Shown here in pieces: positions 23,497 to 34,395 of a DNA stretch of 64,000 bases. A program made the translations under genes and the position numbers. Each line of letters opens with the position of its first letter. Within the stretch, counting starts at the first letter, position 1. The stretch lies in the NCBI RefSeq assembly GCF_000149955.1, contig NC_030994.1, forward strand, positions 1,094,151-1,158,150. The letters run 5' to 3'. The notes below the pieces were generated by a model that had not been told where the DNA came from, searched no databases, and worked only from the letters and a program-made list of their open reading frames with translations. Source of the stretch: Fusarium oxysporum f. sp. lycopersici 4287. Its lineage: Eukaryota; Ascomycota; Sordariomycetes; Hypocreales; Nectriaceae.

Positions 23497-24255
23497 TTAC
23501 CATACGGTCCTCGCAGATAGACTGTATTAGTACTATTAGACGATGAAGACTATTGGCTTGTGTCTAACATCAACAAGTTGTAGTCAAACCGATACGTTTA
23601 TCAATGCGAATTCCACTATGCGTATAGGGTAGGTGCAGTGAGAATGGAATCAAGTGTTCAACACGCGGCGCTAGAGAGTATGGAAATTTCTGCCGGCGGA
23701 TTTTGTATGGTCTTATATGCTTGACCTGGTCGTTTATGGAGGCGATATGTATGGGGCCGTTGTGCTGGCCTTGGAGGTTTTATATGCTCACATTCATTCA
23801 TGATAGTTTGATTTTGTATGATGGGGTGAATACTACATAGAGAAAGACAACGATAAATTCGAGCCCTTCGTTTCCATATCACTTCCAAGGTAAGCATTCA
23901 ACAACATACTCTTGTGCTTTAATCGTGATGCAACTTCACACCTGTAGTTGAACGTCAATACTCGTGATCGTATGCTCCCGGGGATCCACCGATCTTAACG
24001 GGCATCCGTCCCGGCGACGGCCGGCCCCACCAACCACTCATGCCACTTTATTTTGGGTGATCTGGCGTCTCATTTGTGCAATTGGACCCCCCGCTGCTTC
24101 AGGACTCCCATGGTCTCTTGCTGTAACTGGTTAGTTTCGCCCAGAAGCTCGTTCGATAGAGGTCCCTGCTGGAATTTATCTACTATCATGAGCCATCAAC
24201 TCAAGCCTCTGGAGGATTAACCTCTATCTCACTCTTTTAACTTCAACACTTAATC

Positions 24256-24936
24256 ATGGCTCGTCGACAGCATTTAACACTGACCTTTATTCTGGTCCTT
24301 GGAGTCTTCTTTACCTTATCCTATTTCTTCTCCGGACCCTCGCGCAGTATTCTTCCTAAATACCAAAATGATGTTGAACTGCCCCTGAAAGAAGCCCCTC
24401 GATCTGAGTTCGCTGCTGACCTCGGCGCTCTGCCTGCTGGTCTCCTCGATGGCAACTCTATTGCGCCTAAGCTAGAGAACGCGACGTTGAAGTATGTTGA
24501 TAGACTTTCCTTTCACGAGTAAAAGCACCACTAACACTGCTTCACAGGGCTGAACTTGGCCACGCGACGTGGAAGTTTCTTCATACGATGATGGCACGAT
24601 TCCCCGATAAGCCAACCAAGGACGATCGAATGGCTCTCGAGACCTTCATGCACAAATTCGCCCGACTGTGTAACTTGCGGCCAGTGTACGGCGCATTTCC
24701 AAAAGCTTCTCGCCCAGTATCCGCCACAGACCAGCAGCCGCAACGCAGCGGCTGGATGGCTGGCTTCGCCCACAACATTGTCAACGAGAGAGTACACAAG
24801 CCTCTCTTTGACTGCGAAAATATTGGCGACTTTTTATGACTGTGGCTGTGGTGATAAGGACAAGAAGGAGGGTGGTGCAGAAACCACAGCAGCTGCCCAG
24901 GCCGAGGGACCGGATCAGGAGTTGCATAAGCATTGA
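24256..24936 (+). pseudogene. erv2: Erv2-type FAD sulfhydryl oxidase, frame-broken
   Basis: Homologue of the ER thiol oxidase that passes disulfides to protein disulfide isomerase. Exon 1 (24256-24491) encodes an N-terminal signal anchor (LTLTFILVLGVFFTLSYFF). A 56-nt intron (GTATGT donor, CTAAC branch, CACAG acceptor) leads to exon 2 with the family motif LGHATWKFLHTM. The frame is then broken three times by single bases. An extra base lies near 24669-24675, just before the redox motif CGQC at 24676-24687, which sits in the +1 frame. A base is missing near 24760-24764, returning to the first frame for the HNIVNER segment. An extra T in the T5 run at 24831-24835 displaces the DCGCGD shuttle motif. 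The stop of the ancestral frame is TGA at 24934-24936. The codon where a structural Cys is expected (before HNIVNE) reads as Gly. Either assembly errors or a real pseudogene. Confidence 0.75.
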
Positions 24937-25391
24937 AGAGCTAGAACATAAATATCCACATTAATGTACAAGTAATTCAGTAGGAGGACCACGCATGTGC
25001 TGGCTTTGGCTGGTCCAGCTGGTTCATGCTTGATATACCACAATTCCTCCAAACTCCTGGACGCGTAACTACCATAAACGACGAAAAAGACAAATAAACA
25101 CATAAAAAACACCCATAAGTTCCATAAGATCATACCAATAACTGTATCAAGAATTCGGAGTCAACCTCATCTTCATGCAAACAACTTTGAGCGGGTCACG
25201 TGAAAGATCACATGATACAGTAGCTGGTTGTTTGGCGCGGCTGCGCGTTCAGAGCTGCCTTGAGCTTCACTTGAGCTCCAGCCTTCCCCGAGCAGCGAGC
25301 AACGACCACGAACCATTACGAAGCACGACTCCGAAACGATCGATCAACTAATACCTTTGAAAATTCAAGAAAACATCACTAAATTGTCATA
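24937..25391. other. erv2 3' region and pre3 promoter
   Basis: 455-base spacer between tandem plus-strand genes. It has A-rich sequence at 25075-25110, and AC/GA-rich leader sequence runs into the pre3 ATG. No gene is recognised. Confidence 0.5.
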
Positions 25392-26355
25392 ATGGAGTTC
25401 GGTAACGCTGGAGTATTGAACGAGGGTGCGTTGAAACTCTTTCGTCATAGCTTGGCCTTGTCGATACGGAAGCTTACAGATATCACCAGATGGTATCCAT
25501 GTTGATATGGATCGCCTGAAGAAGGGAGAGGTCAAGTAAGTATTGAATAATGCCTCCTGTCATTAAGCGCAGCTTGCTAACATGTTCAAAGCCTGGGAAC
25601 CTCGATGTATGTGCCTCCCTAATGATGCAAATGACATAGCCTAACATATCATAGTATGGCGGTTACTTTCAAGGACGGTGTCATTCTTGGTAGGTATCTC
25701 ATGCCCCAACGAAAGTGCATCTAGTAACAGTTATTCTCAGGTGCGGATTCGCGAACAACGACCGGTGCCTATATCGCAAACCGAGTGACAGACAAGTTGA
25801 CGAGAGTACATGACACTATCTGGTGCTGCCGATCTGGTTCAGCTGCCGACACACAGGCTGTTGCCGATATTGTTCAATACCAGCTCGGACTCTTTGCCAT
25901 GACCAATGGCAAGCCCCCCATGACACAGACTGCTGCGTCAATCTTCCAGGAGATCTGCTACGCCAACAAGGACCGACTGTCGTACGTTCTGACAACCCCA
26001 TCTTAGATCGAAACTGATACTAATAATCATCTCTAGGGCTGGTCTCATCATTGCTGGTTGGGATGAGAGATTCGGTGGCCAAGTTTACTCTATTCCCCTG
26101 GGCGGTTCCCTTCACAAGCAATCTTATGCTATCGGCGGTTCAGGATCGACTTACATCTATGGTTACTGTGATGCCAACTGGCGAGAGGGCATGGAGAAGG
26201 ATGATGCAGTCAACTTCGTCAAGGGAGCCTTGAGGGAGGCCATCAAGTGGGACGGTAGCTCTGGTGGTGTCATTCGTATGGTCGTCCTCACCAAGGACGG
26301 CGCGGACCGACACTTGTATCTCCCTGATACCGACTACGCCGTGCGGCACGAGTAA
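25392..26355 (+). CDS. pre3: 20S proteasome subunit beta1 (Pre3/PSMB6)
   Basis: Catalytic beta1 subunit giving caspase-like activity in the 20S core. Six exons (25392-25425, 25490-25535, 25592-25606, 25655-25689, 25741-25981, 26037-26355) join in frame to 229 residues; yeast Pre3 is 215. A short propeptide containing [16 protein letters not shown] leads to the autocleavage site LG|TS, whose Thr is the nucleophile. [18 protein letters not shown], the Lys in DKLTRVHD and the late [12 protein letters not shown] follow. The 15-nt third exon carries the cleavage site. The first acceptor is CACCAG at 25489, because the nearer TTACAG at 25479 would create a stop. The gene is intact although erv2 beside it is broken. 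Confidence 0.94.
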
Positions 26356-27408
26356 TCGTCCTTATTGAACAGGACAAAGTGAGGAAAGGAGAAACGACAT
26401 AACATGACCAGTGCTACTATGAAACCCGTCATGACAAAGGGTGTGCGAACGAGGGAGAGGCCTTCCATGGGCACCCCTAGCTGATGCTGAGGTAAAGAAT
26501 GAAGAGCATATGGTCAGACTCTTCAGAGAACAGCCAACGATAGATGCTGGAAGCGCTGTACACTAGATAATGGGAACAAGAAAACCAATACATCTACCGA
26601 CCTCATTAGGAAACAAATCAGGATCCAATATGGGAGCGGAACGGGATATGCATCGGGCCGCGACCCAAGTCCAATCCCCGCATCATGTGAAGCTGCGATT
26701 AGGTTGATAACGTGGGGTAACATTGCTTGGTTGCAAGCCATTGGAATACGAGTCTACATAATGGTGCAAATCAATTCGAAACAACCCAAATGAATCGCTT
26801 TCCAAAGCAAGGCGTACATTGATAAGTGGTGGCGGCTATCTTGATTGTTCACCGCTCTTCTAGAATGAGACTTCCAGTGATGAACGAAATTGGTGTATCA
26901 GGACTTGCAGCAGAGTGGACTCAAGGCGACAAATGAGGGACTCACGAGACTTGTGTGGTAAGTACCTGGTGATGCGGGAGTCGCTATTCCAGCTGAACAC
27001 TTGCCATGTGCTTGAACGGCAAATGCTCTTTGGTTCAAGGCGACTGCATAAGATGCCCGTGCTTTACTTACTGACTCTGTCTTGGATCTTATTGTATACC
27101 TGAGCGGTGAACTTTGAAGTATCTTATGATTTATATCAGCCAGCGATAAGAGGCAGAGACGTTGATTGACGAAGATAGGGCACGTGTACATCCATGAAAT
27201 GAGAAAAGATCGCTACTGTAGGAGCCTTTTTCAAGTGATCAGGGGATTGTAAAATTCGCTCTCCTGCATAAGACTCAATCGTGAGACTGCAGCCCCAAAG
27301 AGTTTGCACCTCGATGTCGGGGGCCCTTTTGTATATATCCGGTGTGGACCCCTTGCCCAACGAAAAAGAACCAGGAGACCCCTATATCAAGTTTTGGTTT
27401 CCGTGAAA

Positions 27409-27510
27409 NNNNNNNNNNNNNNNNNNNNNNNNNNNNNNNNNNNNNNNNNNNNNNNNNNNNNNNNNNNNNNNNNNNNNNNNNNNNNNNNNNNNNNNNNNNN
27501 NNNNNNNNNN
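27409..27510. other. Assembly gap (N run)
   Basis: A run of 102 undetermined bases, so the true length and content here are unknown. One member of a dispersed repeat pair begins about 200 bases to its right. Confidence 0.99.
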
Positions 27511-27719
27511 CCACATAACCGGTATTCAGCATCTTGGTTGTCCACTCAGTTGGTGAGGGCTTATCAACTCACAACTACGTACCTTCGGCCGACAACTTAC
27601 CGAACGCCGAGTTGGAGGTTGTATCAAGCCGATGGCTGTGGTGTCAATCAGGTTGAAATGATGACTTGGATGCTGAACATTTACTGATACCTTGGTAGTC
27701 AAGGGAAGGCAAGAAACCT

Positions 27720-27850
27720 ACGACCTCTTTTCTAGATGACAAAAATACTCATATAACCTTAGGCTAGACTGAGTAGGCTTTTGGACTACTTGTTTTTGAC
27801 GTCTGAGCTTAGGGATAGAAGTTTTCTTGGTTACATACTGAGCAGGACAT
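27720..27850 (+). repeat. Diverged dispersed repeat, copy A
   Basis: It shares colinear blocks in the same orientation with 34270-34395: GACCTCT, ACAAAAAT, an AGGC-TTT-GAC block, AAGTTTTCTTG and CTGAG-GAC, with small gaps. By eye roughly 60-65% alike. It may be a relic of an old duplication or inactive element; no coding capacity. Confidence 0.5.
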
Positions 27851-29124
27851 CAACTGTATAATAAGAAACAGGATTATTCCTCTTCTTATCATAGGCCTGA
27901 TAAATCGAGTTGAAACTGCCAATAATCTGTTAAAGACTGAAGATCTCACCATGTATTGCCCTTTGAGTTATCGAGTTTAAGCCTTCATGCATGACAACTC
28001 TACGCAACCACACTGGTTTTCATATTTCCGGAGTTGAGTTGTAGAACCCGTTTTTCGAAGAGTTTGGCTCTTGTTGAAAATATCACATCACTTGTTTGTT
28101 TCTCAAAGAGGAGAGTGATCACACCCACGTGCGTCGATCCTTGGCTCTGGACTGTTTCTGGAAATGTGGAGGACCACTTCAAACTGACAAGATACAATGA
28201 CAATTCTTGAAGCTGGCATAGAAAAGAGAAAGGATGAAATACAGAGCACGATGTCATTGTTTTGTACATATCTCAATCTTAACAAAGCCTGCCATGTCGT
28301 TGTCAAAACCCCTGATCTACAATCACTAGTATTTGTTTAGGAAGGTACGGTCCTAAAGAGTAAGCAGGAAGACTCCTTCCCTCCCGTCGTACCTTGGGAC
28401 AGATAAGTAGAAGCGAAGTATCAGGATCAAGGAGGAAGGAAGCGCTTGATGGATTCTTTCCCTGATTCAGAGTCGACTCAACAACTTTCCAACCGTTTCA
28501 CAGCTCGTCAAGAGATATTAAAAATAGCTTCTCTCCTTTCCTCTTCTCCACCGACTACGCATATCGTTGTCCCCACGTTATTGACCATTTTCCTTTTCCT
28601 TCTTTTTTTAACAGACAGCAGTTCACTAAGCCTTACGTACCTCAAGACGTGAATATCATATATCGAGTTGTTGATCAATTCGTCTCCATCTCAACTCCAC
28701 TATACAGCGAGCTCGAGCCATTATCGACAGGGCACTCGCCTGACCTGGAGAGAGACCCGTGAGACCCCTACGCTAGATTCAGATTCAGACCAGCCCCAGC
28801 GAACGGACCATAAGAGTACCAAAGCCTCCAGGCCAAGCTATTTTGGTCGACCGAGCCAAAACATACCCCAAAGCCGTGTCATTCAATTCGCTGTCGTTCT
28901 TCCCCCTGCAGTGAACGGGGCTTGAACCAAGAATTTTATAGCTGTGTTTGTCGAAACGTCAGTGCTCGCTTGCGTGTCGCTTTGCTGGACTCGGAGCTTA
29001 CAGCGATTTATTGCCCGCTATTTCCTAGCGGTATCTGTTTATCGGCCTGGTTATCATACCGAAACCTAACGTGGTGATATGAACTGCTTCTAGTATTCTA
29101 CATCCGAATAGAAGACGCACTCAC

Positions 29125-29304
29125 ACGTTCGAGCTTAATAACTTTAAGCGGCAGCCGATCTCGCATCATTTCTTTTAGGAGGTGTCGATCAACCAAAGCT
29201 CTGGACTTATCCTCAGCTAACGCGCTCCGCTCTGGTGGCCGCTCCTCGCCGTGTCCGTCGCCTTCTCCGGAAGACGCTCCAGTCTTGGAATCACGCTTCA
29301 ACAT
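29125..29304 (-). CDS. Possible small exon, unknown protein
   Basis: ATG at 29304 opens 60 highly charged codons ending LPLKVIKLER, directly followed by a perfect GTGAGT donor at 29124. One possible acceptor (ACCAG) within the next 90 bases would add about 12 residues before a stop. Charge pattern and donor are suggestive, but I recognise no family and a 60-codon frame is common by chance. Treat as a weak candidate only. Confidence 0.2.
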
Positions 29305-30918
29305 TACCTAAGACAACCAATCGCTTTCTATCCTTTGGTGCTTGTCACTCTTAACTTGCCTTAACCTCAACCTACTCCGAATCCAAAGAGGCTCTTCGAG
29401 CATATCTCCCTGAATCAATTCGCAAGGTAGCTCCTTTTATATCGTTACACCCATATACACTTGCGACTGGCTTTACCTGGTTCAAAGGAAATCTGCTTTA
29501 TCTGCGTAGCCTTCGGTAAGTGAGCCATATGTTTGCTTCATTTTAATGTGTTTCATGTGCCCAGTTACATGTTTGCCTTACCATTTATTATTCCCTCGTG
29601 TACCACACATCGTCACCCTTCATCAATACATGAGCGTCAAATTCAGTTTGCCGAACCACGGAGGAAAATTGTCGCAAACACGCGGGCGCCTGGTGAACAG
29701 TCTCAGGGACCGAGTCAGCCACCCACCCTCGAGTTCTGGATGGCTGCACAATATGGGGACAGGGGTGGTGACGTCGTCGGCCTGTGCTTTCAAGACGGAT
29801 GCGAATTCACAAACGCCACTACAGTTGCCATGGCCGACATATCGGACATATCGATGAACCTCCTCTGGTTTCAACGATACTGCAGGTGGCAACGCGATGG
29901 TCGTCCTGCCGCTCTCGTCATTCGAACAATTGCATGTGGTATATCAGGCTATGCCATGCAAATCCGCATATTTCTTGTCTCGAATGACGAAAAGCCATGG
30001 GCATATCTTTTGCGCATCCTCTTGACAGGATATGATCGACGACGAATGACACCTCAACACCCACCCAAACAAGAATTCATTCTCTTGATGGATCCAGAGA
30101 CAGTCAAAGTAGCCGTGGATTGCACTGGTACACCCTCGAATTATCCAGAAAAAGAAAAGATGGCAAGCAAAGGGGAAAGGCGAACCAAAAAACACTCAGA
30201 ACCCTGAATTGTTGCAACAAGATGCGCCAATCAGACCAGGGAGATGCACCACTGAGCTGGTTCCGAGATTTTGTCGGGGAGAATGAATCGGCCTTCACCC
30301 CACCATCCGCCTCGACCACCACTCGGTACCCGCTGGCTCACCCACGAGGGGCGGGTGCTTTGCTCTGGTGCGCTGTGAGGACCACTCATTAGCAGGCTGT
30401 TGAACGCCTGGGCACCCACTGGACGACGCCAGTTGCTAGTCAGTCAGGCTGACCAGGAGTCCCCTCATTCTGGCTCCAGTGACTGCTCACTCAGCCTCCA
30501 AAACGCCTCCAGCATCCACTGTCGGGCTTGTCCTTGTCCTGGTTATGGTTCTGGTTCTTAGGCGTCTCCACCGGCCCGATCCTCTCCCCTCCTACTGCAT
30601 GTTGTCCCCTCCATTTGCTTGATTCTTTTCGATTTCCTCAACTTGTCTTGGCTTCTGACATCGTCATCGCCTCCATTCTGCATTGCCTCGACCTTTTCCA
30701 CAGCTTGAAATCCCTAAGAAGCGATATTTATCATATACGATATTGTTTTATGTGATATTGACGACTAATAGTTTGTTTTTATTTTGTCCCGCAGTTTACT
30801 CGCCGTTTACGATTTCACTTTCATCTGCGAGACCAGCGACAACGACGATACCCCTCCGTTTCTCTTAATAATAACTTTCGCTTCAATCACCCACGAAAGT
30901 CTGCACAATAGCGATGTT

Positions 30919-32478
30919 ATGGCCGCTGTGATCGGCGACATCATCTCAGACACCTCATATCCTCATACCATGATTGCCAACCCCTCCCTTCAACATCATC
31001 ACTCACACGACTCTTCCTCTTCTTATCGATCCGGCAGCCGATCACGACGCTCCACTACCCCGCGAGCGCAGCGTACAGCAGAACTCGCCGACTTCAGCAG
31101 CAACCACAGCTCTGCGACGTGGTCACACGCGCCTGCATCTGCACCGGCTTCAGAGTCAACTTCTACTCCAGTGCCTGCGGGTCACGAAACCGCCCACGTG
31201 TCGGCCACTGGCGGAGCCTCACGCTTCCCCTCCCCGCCTCCATCCTCATCGCCCGCTGCTGCCACCGGCCCTGCTTATGCCGATGATGCAAAGAGTCCGT
31301 CTATGGCATCTGACGCGAGGGACTCTGGTCCCCTAGGTCACGCTTCCCAGCCCGACCCAATTTCTCACAACTCTTCTGCTCAACAGCCATCTCCTGCATC
31401 CGACGACTTCCAAATACCCAACCCTTCTTTTCCTCTCTCTGGCGCATCGTCGCAACCGCCAGTGCAGACTGTCATACACATCCGTGATCTAGCGCATATC
31501 CAGAGTCTGGCCAGCGCCGACCTGCTATCTGGCAATGGCGGATCCGGCATCCTCAATGATCCGCCTCTTCAGCAGATGAAGTATGAGATTAGTGGTATGC
31601 CCATAGGGGATATCATCGAGATGGTTGCTGCGTTACTAACAAAGATCACGACCACCAACGATTTACAGCACGATGCAATGCAGCGCAATGTTGCTCATCA
31701 ACAACAGGCCAATCAGTCTGGGGACACCAGTGGCAGCTCGATCTCATCGTTGAACCATTCAGTTCTCGCTTTTCACGGCAAGAATGTCCCTGCGATCACC
31801 ATTCTCAGCTACCTCTCGAGAATACACAAATACTGCCCCACTACCTACGAGGTTTTCCTCAGTCTGCTGGTATACTTCGATCGTATGACCGAACGTGTCA
31901 ACGATATGGTCACGAAGAATGAGGAGAACCGACGGCAAACGCGGTCCCAGCAACCAAACGCAACTTCTCCTCAAGACACCCCTATGCGCGGTGAGGGCAT
32001 GGATGTGGACGAGAGTGACTCGGACCTGGCAGATGACGACGATGAGGAAATGGCTGACTCAACTCGACCAAGCCGGACAAGCAGCCATAAGGGAGCTGCT
32101 ACCCCTACTGAATACAGTGGTATTGCAGCGGCAACATACTTTGTTGTCGACAGTTTCAATATACACCGTCTCATCATCTCTGGTGTGACGTGTGCAAGCA
32201 AGTTCTTCTCAGATGTTTTCTACACCAATTCAAGATATGCCAAGGTATGTAAACTATGCTCTGCCGCCCCTTTCTCGCTGAGATAAAACTAACGACACGA
32301 TAGGGTTGGTGGTCTGCCTTTGGATTGAACTAAACCACCTCGAGCTCTATTTTTGCTCCTCAACGATTTTCGATTAGCCGTTCCAGTGGAAGATCTGGAA
32401 GCGTATGCGACTATGCTTGTCGAGTTTTATGCACGAGAAGTAGTGGCCAACAGGGGGGGAACTGGAAACTCTGAGTGA
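30919..32478 (+). pseudogene. Pho80/PREG-type cyclin, last exon frame-broken
   Basis: Cyclin of the Pho80/PREG group, expected to partner a Pho85-type kinase in phosphate signalling. The frame is open from 30784, but the first ATG in a sensible context is 30919. Residues 1-180 are Ser/Pro/His-rich. The cyclin box begins around residue 270 (FHGKNVPAITILSYLSRIHK, then EVFLSLLVYFDRM). It is interrupted by an acidic, Ser-rich insert at about 332-405 and resumes at NIHRLIISGVTCASKFFSD. A 59-nt intron (GTATGT at 32245, TAG at 32303) should lead to a VGGLPLIELN-type segment. This is present, but one extra G at the junction (GGG at 32303-32305), one extra G at 32322-32323 and one missing T in the run at 32350-32354 break the frame. 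The ancestral stop is TGA at 32476-32478. Homopolymer errors are the likelier cause than real loss. Confidence 0.75.
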
Positions 32479-33179
32479 ATGAAGTCACAAGCGAATGTCA
32501 GACAATGTGTTACCCTTACAGAGCTACCCGCATCTACAGTGGATAAACGTTGATCGTCTGCCTTAATGGATGAATATGGGACTGACTCCGATTGCCCTGG
32601 CAACCAAATACTTCAACCAATGCGAGACACAAGGGCGATCTGCCGAAAAACAAGCAGCCATTGATCAACTTCACCCCTGGTGTTAGTTCCGATGATAGCT
32701 ATTGACAAGGGCTTTATGGCCCTGCTACTATCCTGTATGGATAGCTTATGACGATTGAGAGGAGATGTTGAGGAAACCGAATAGCTTTCACAGGGCTGAT
32801 TCTGAGAGCGGAGTAGTGTATGACAATGTTGGACATGTTCGTGTTTGAAGGACGGGTCGAAAGAGCGAGCAGTGGGCTGCTCAAGAAAGCTGTATTTCTT
32901 GCGTAGACTGGGGTACTTATACAGACATGGGCTACGGATATGGGTACAGAGAGCCAGCAGAGGCAACCTGTTGGTTGGGAGACGGGGTTGAGGTTGTTTA
33001 TTATTTTGTGGCACGCAAACACTGGAGTTGACGGTGTTTTGGTAAAGAGGCATTTGCTTACTTACGTATATAGTAACCTGCATGACTCTCTCCTAGCGCA
33101 TAGGTCTCGAACAGAGATTTCTTGATGGCCGAGTTGACTTTCAGATCCATATAAGCAAACTGTGAACTATTAATGTTGC
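32479..33179. other. Convergent 3' region cyclin/decarboxylase-like
   Basis: About 700 bases between two converging genes. No coding signal recognised; likely 3' UTRs. Confidence 0.55.
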
Positions 33180-34101
33180 TTATAGTCTCGTTCTCGGAGG
33201 CTCCCACGTCTCTGGATGATCAAACTCGATAACAGAGTTCTCCATCTTGATTCCAATCTGCCACTTGGACCAACCAGGCCAGAAGTTCTCAAACTCACCC
33301 GTTAACTTCCCCTCCTCATCACGATGCTGCTCAACGTCAAACCAGCCCAACATACACTTGGACGTAGACTGCTGCGGAACGACAGAGCACCATTGGTCAG
33401 TACCAGGCAGCTCGCCCTGACTCCCAGCGCCTTCAGGGAGAGGAGGAAAGACCAAGGTGGTGTCGAAGCCCAAATAGTTGATCCATGAAGTTCGGAAGGG
33501 AAATGAGGGCGCATAGCGAATGGGCTTGAAGGTGGCCTGGAAGAATGGAGTGTGATCTGGTGAGGCTGACTCAGAGCTAGCTGAGTCTGTGGGCAATGTA
33601 TCGTGAGGATATACTTTGGCAGTTATAGAGCCGTTTGAGTTATCAGTCCAGTCGAACTTGGCGAGGTGTTTGGGGACGTTCCAGTCTAAATATCCTTTGT
33701 TAGTAGGCGAAGAGAGAAGATATTGAGAGAGTAGACGTACTCTTTCTACCGTTGTAGCACGTATGTTTATGAGAAACATAAATCCTCGTAATCTTAACAC
33801 CTTTCCCTTTCAATCTCCTCCCATTCTCATCCTCCTTCTCATACCCAAAAGTCCCCGGCGCGAGAATAAGTTCATCGTAGGGTCCAACTGGAGAGTCCGT
33901 ATAGCGAATAAGCTGCAACATACTCAGACCTCCAAGAGCTTTCTGACCTTTAGCAAAGTCAGATTGTCCTTCAAGAGGAGAGTAAGCCATGGCAGGAAGA
34001 CCTTCTTTGGCTTGTGAGGGAGACGTCCAGAATATGAAGGCGTAGATGTCGCCTTTGAGGGTCCATGGTGGAGGAACGGATGGGATGTGTGAGTCTGCCA
34101 T
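33180..34101 (-). CDS. Acetoacetate decarboxylase-like beta-barrel protein
   Basis: Two exons (34101-33741, 33685-33180) joined across a 55-nt intron (GTACGT donor, CTAAC branch, TTTAG acceptor) give 288 residues. Segments such as GDIYAFIFWTSP, PYDELILAPGTF, ITRIYVSHKHTCYNGRKNW and WNVPKHLAKFDW match the fungal acetoacetate-decarboxylase-fold proteins, in which NGRxNWxxPK is a hallmark. The bacterial enzyme uses a Schiff-base Lys. Whether this relative decarboxylates anything is unknown, since many fungal members have no assigned substrate. No signal peptide is evident. It lies on the same strand and 495 bases downstream of a secreted tyrosinase gene, with its own TATA-like box. Confidence 0.75.
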
Positions 34102-34159
34102 GCTGTGATATTTGATGATTTGGATATTACAGACGATTGTGGGGGAACTGGAAATATGC

Positions 34160-34165
34160 TATATA
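34160..34165 (-). promoter_or_regulatory. TATA-like box of the decarboxylase-like gene
   Basis: TATATA on the minus strand about 60 bases upstream of the ATG at 34101, in an otherwise mixed context. Position and sequence fit a core promoter; not proven. Confidence 0.4.
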
Positions 34166-34269
34166 CTGCTTAAAAAGGGCGAAACAATGCTTATGGCGTT
34201 TTGTTATGACATAGCAGCTGAGATGAGGTTGCATCAGAGACAATACCAAGCCTCTGGGTGTCAGAAGAC

Positions 34270-34395
34270 TTGTGACCTCTATCTTAAAGGACAAAAATGC
34301 TTGAGATGAGTTGAGTATATCTTAGCAGGCCTTTAGACCAGTTAATTTTAGCACCTTGGTTTGAGTCGATAAGTTTTCTTGCTCCCTGAGGACTA
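34270..34395 (+). repeat. Diverged dispersed repeat, copy B
   Basis: Partner of the segment at 27720-27850, same orientation, sharing GACCTCT, ACAAAAAT, AGGCCTTTAGACC versus AGGCTTTTGGAC, and AAGTTTTCTTG. Too diverged to say what it was. Confidence 0.5.

Larger units (their letters stand above)
16757..24255. other. 7.5 kb region without recognisable gene
   Basis: It lies between the start of msb2 (-) and the start of erv2 (+), so both promoters point outward from it. On the minus strand 17320-17700 is strongly pyrimidine-rich, as in a fungal promoter or 5' leader of msb2. The longest open frames (166 aa at 18013-18513, 123 aa at 19549-19920) resemble no protein I know and have chance-level length. 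There is a T tract near 17912, a short TA run at 23484-23496 and a GGACCT tandem at 18015. It may hold long non-coding or leader transcripts; nothing else is supported. Confidence 0.5.
26356..30918. other. Gene-poor region with scaffold gap
   Basis: 4.6 kb between pre3 and the cyclin gene. It holds the N run, one copy of a diverged repeat (27720-27850), and CT-rich stretches near 28505-28620 and 30560-30700 that look like promoter or leader of the plus-strand cyclin. A GTAAGT at about 29517 could be the donor of a leader intron. A 212-codon ATG-started frame at 29569-30207 resembles nothing known. A short minus-strand frame at 29125-29304 ends at a perfect splice donor. No confident gene. Confidence 0.5.
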
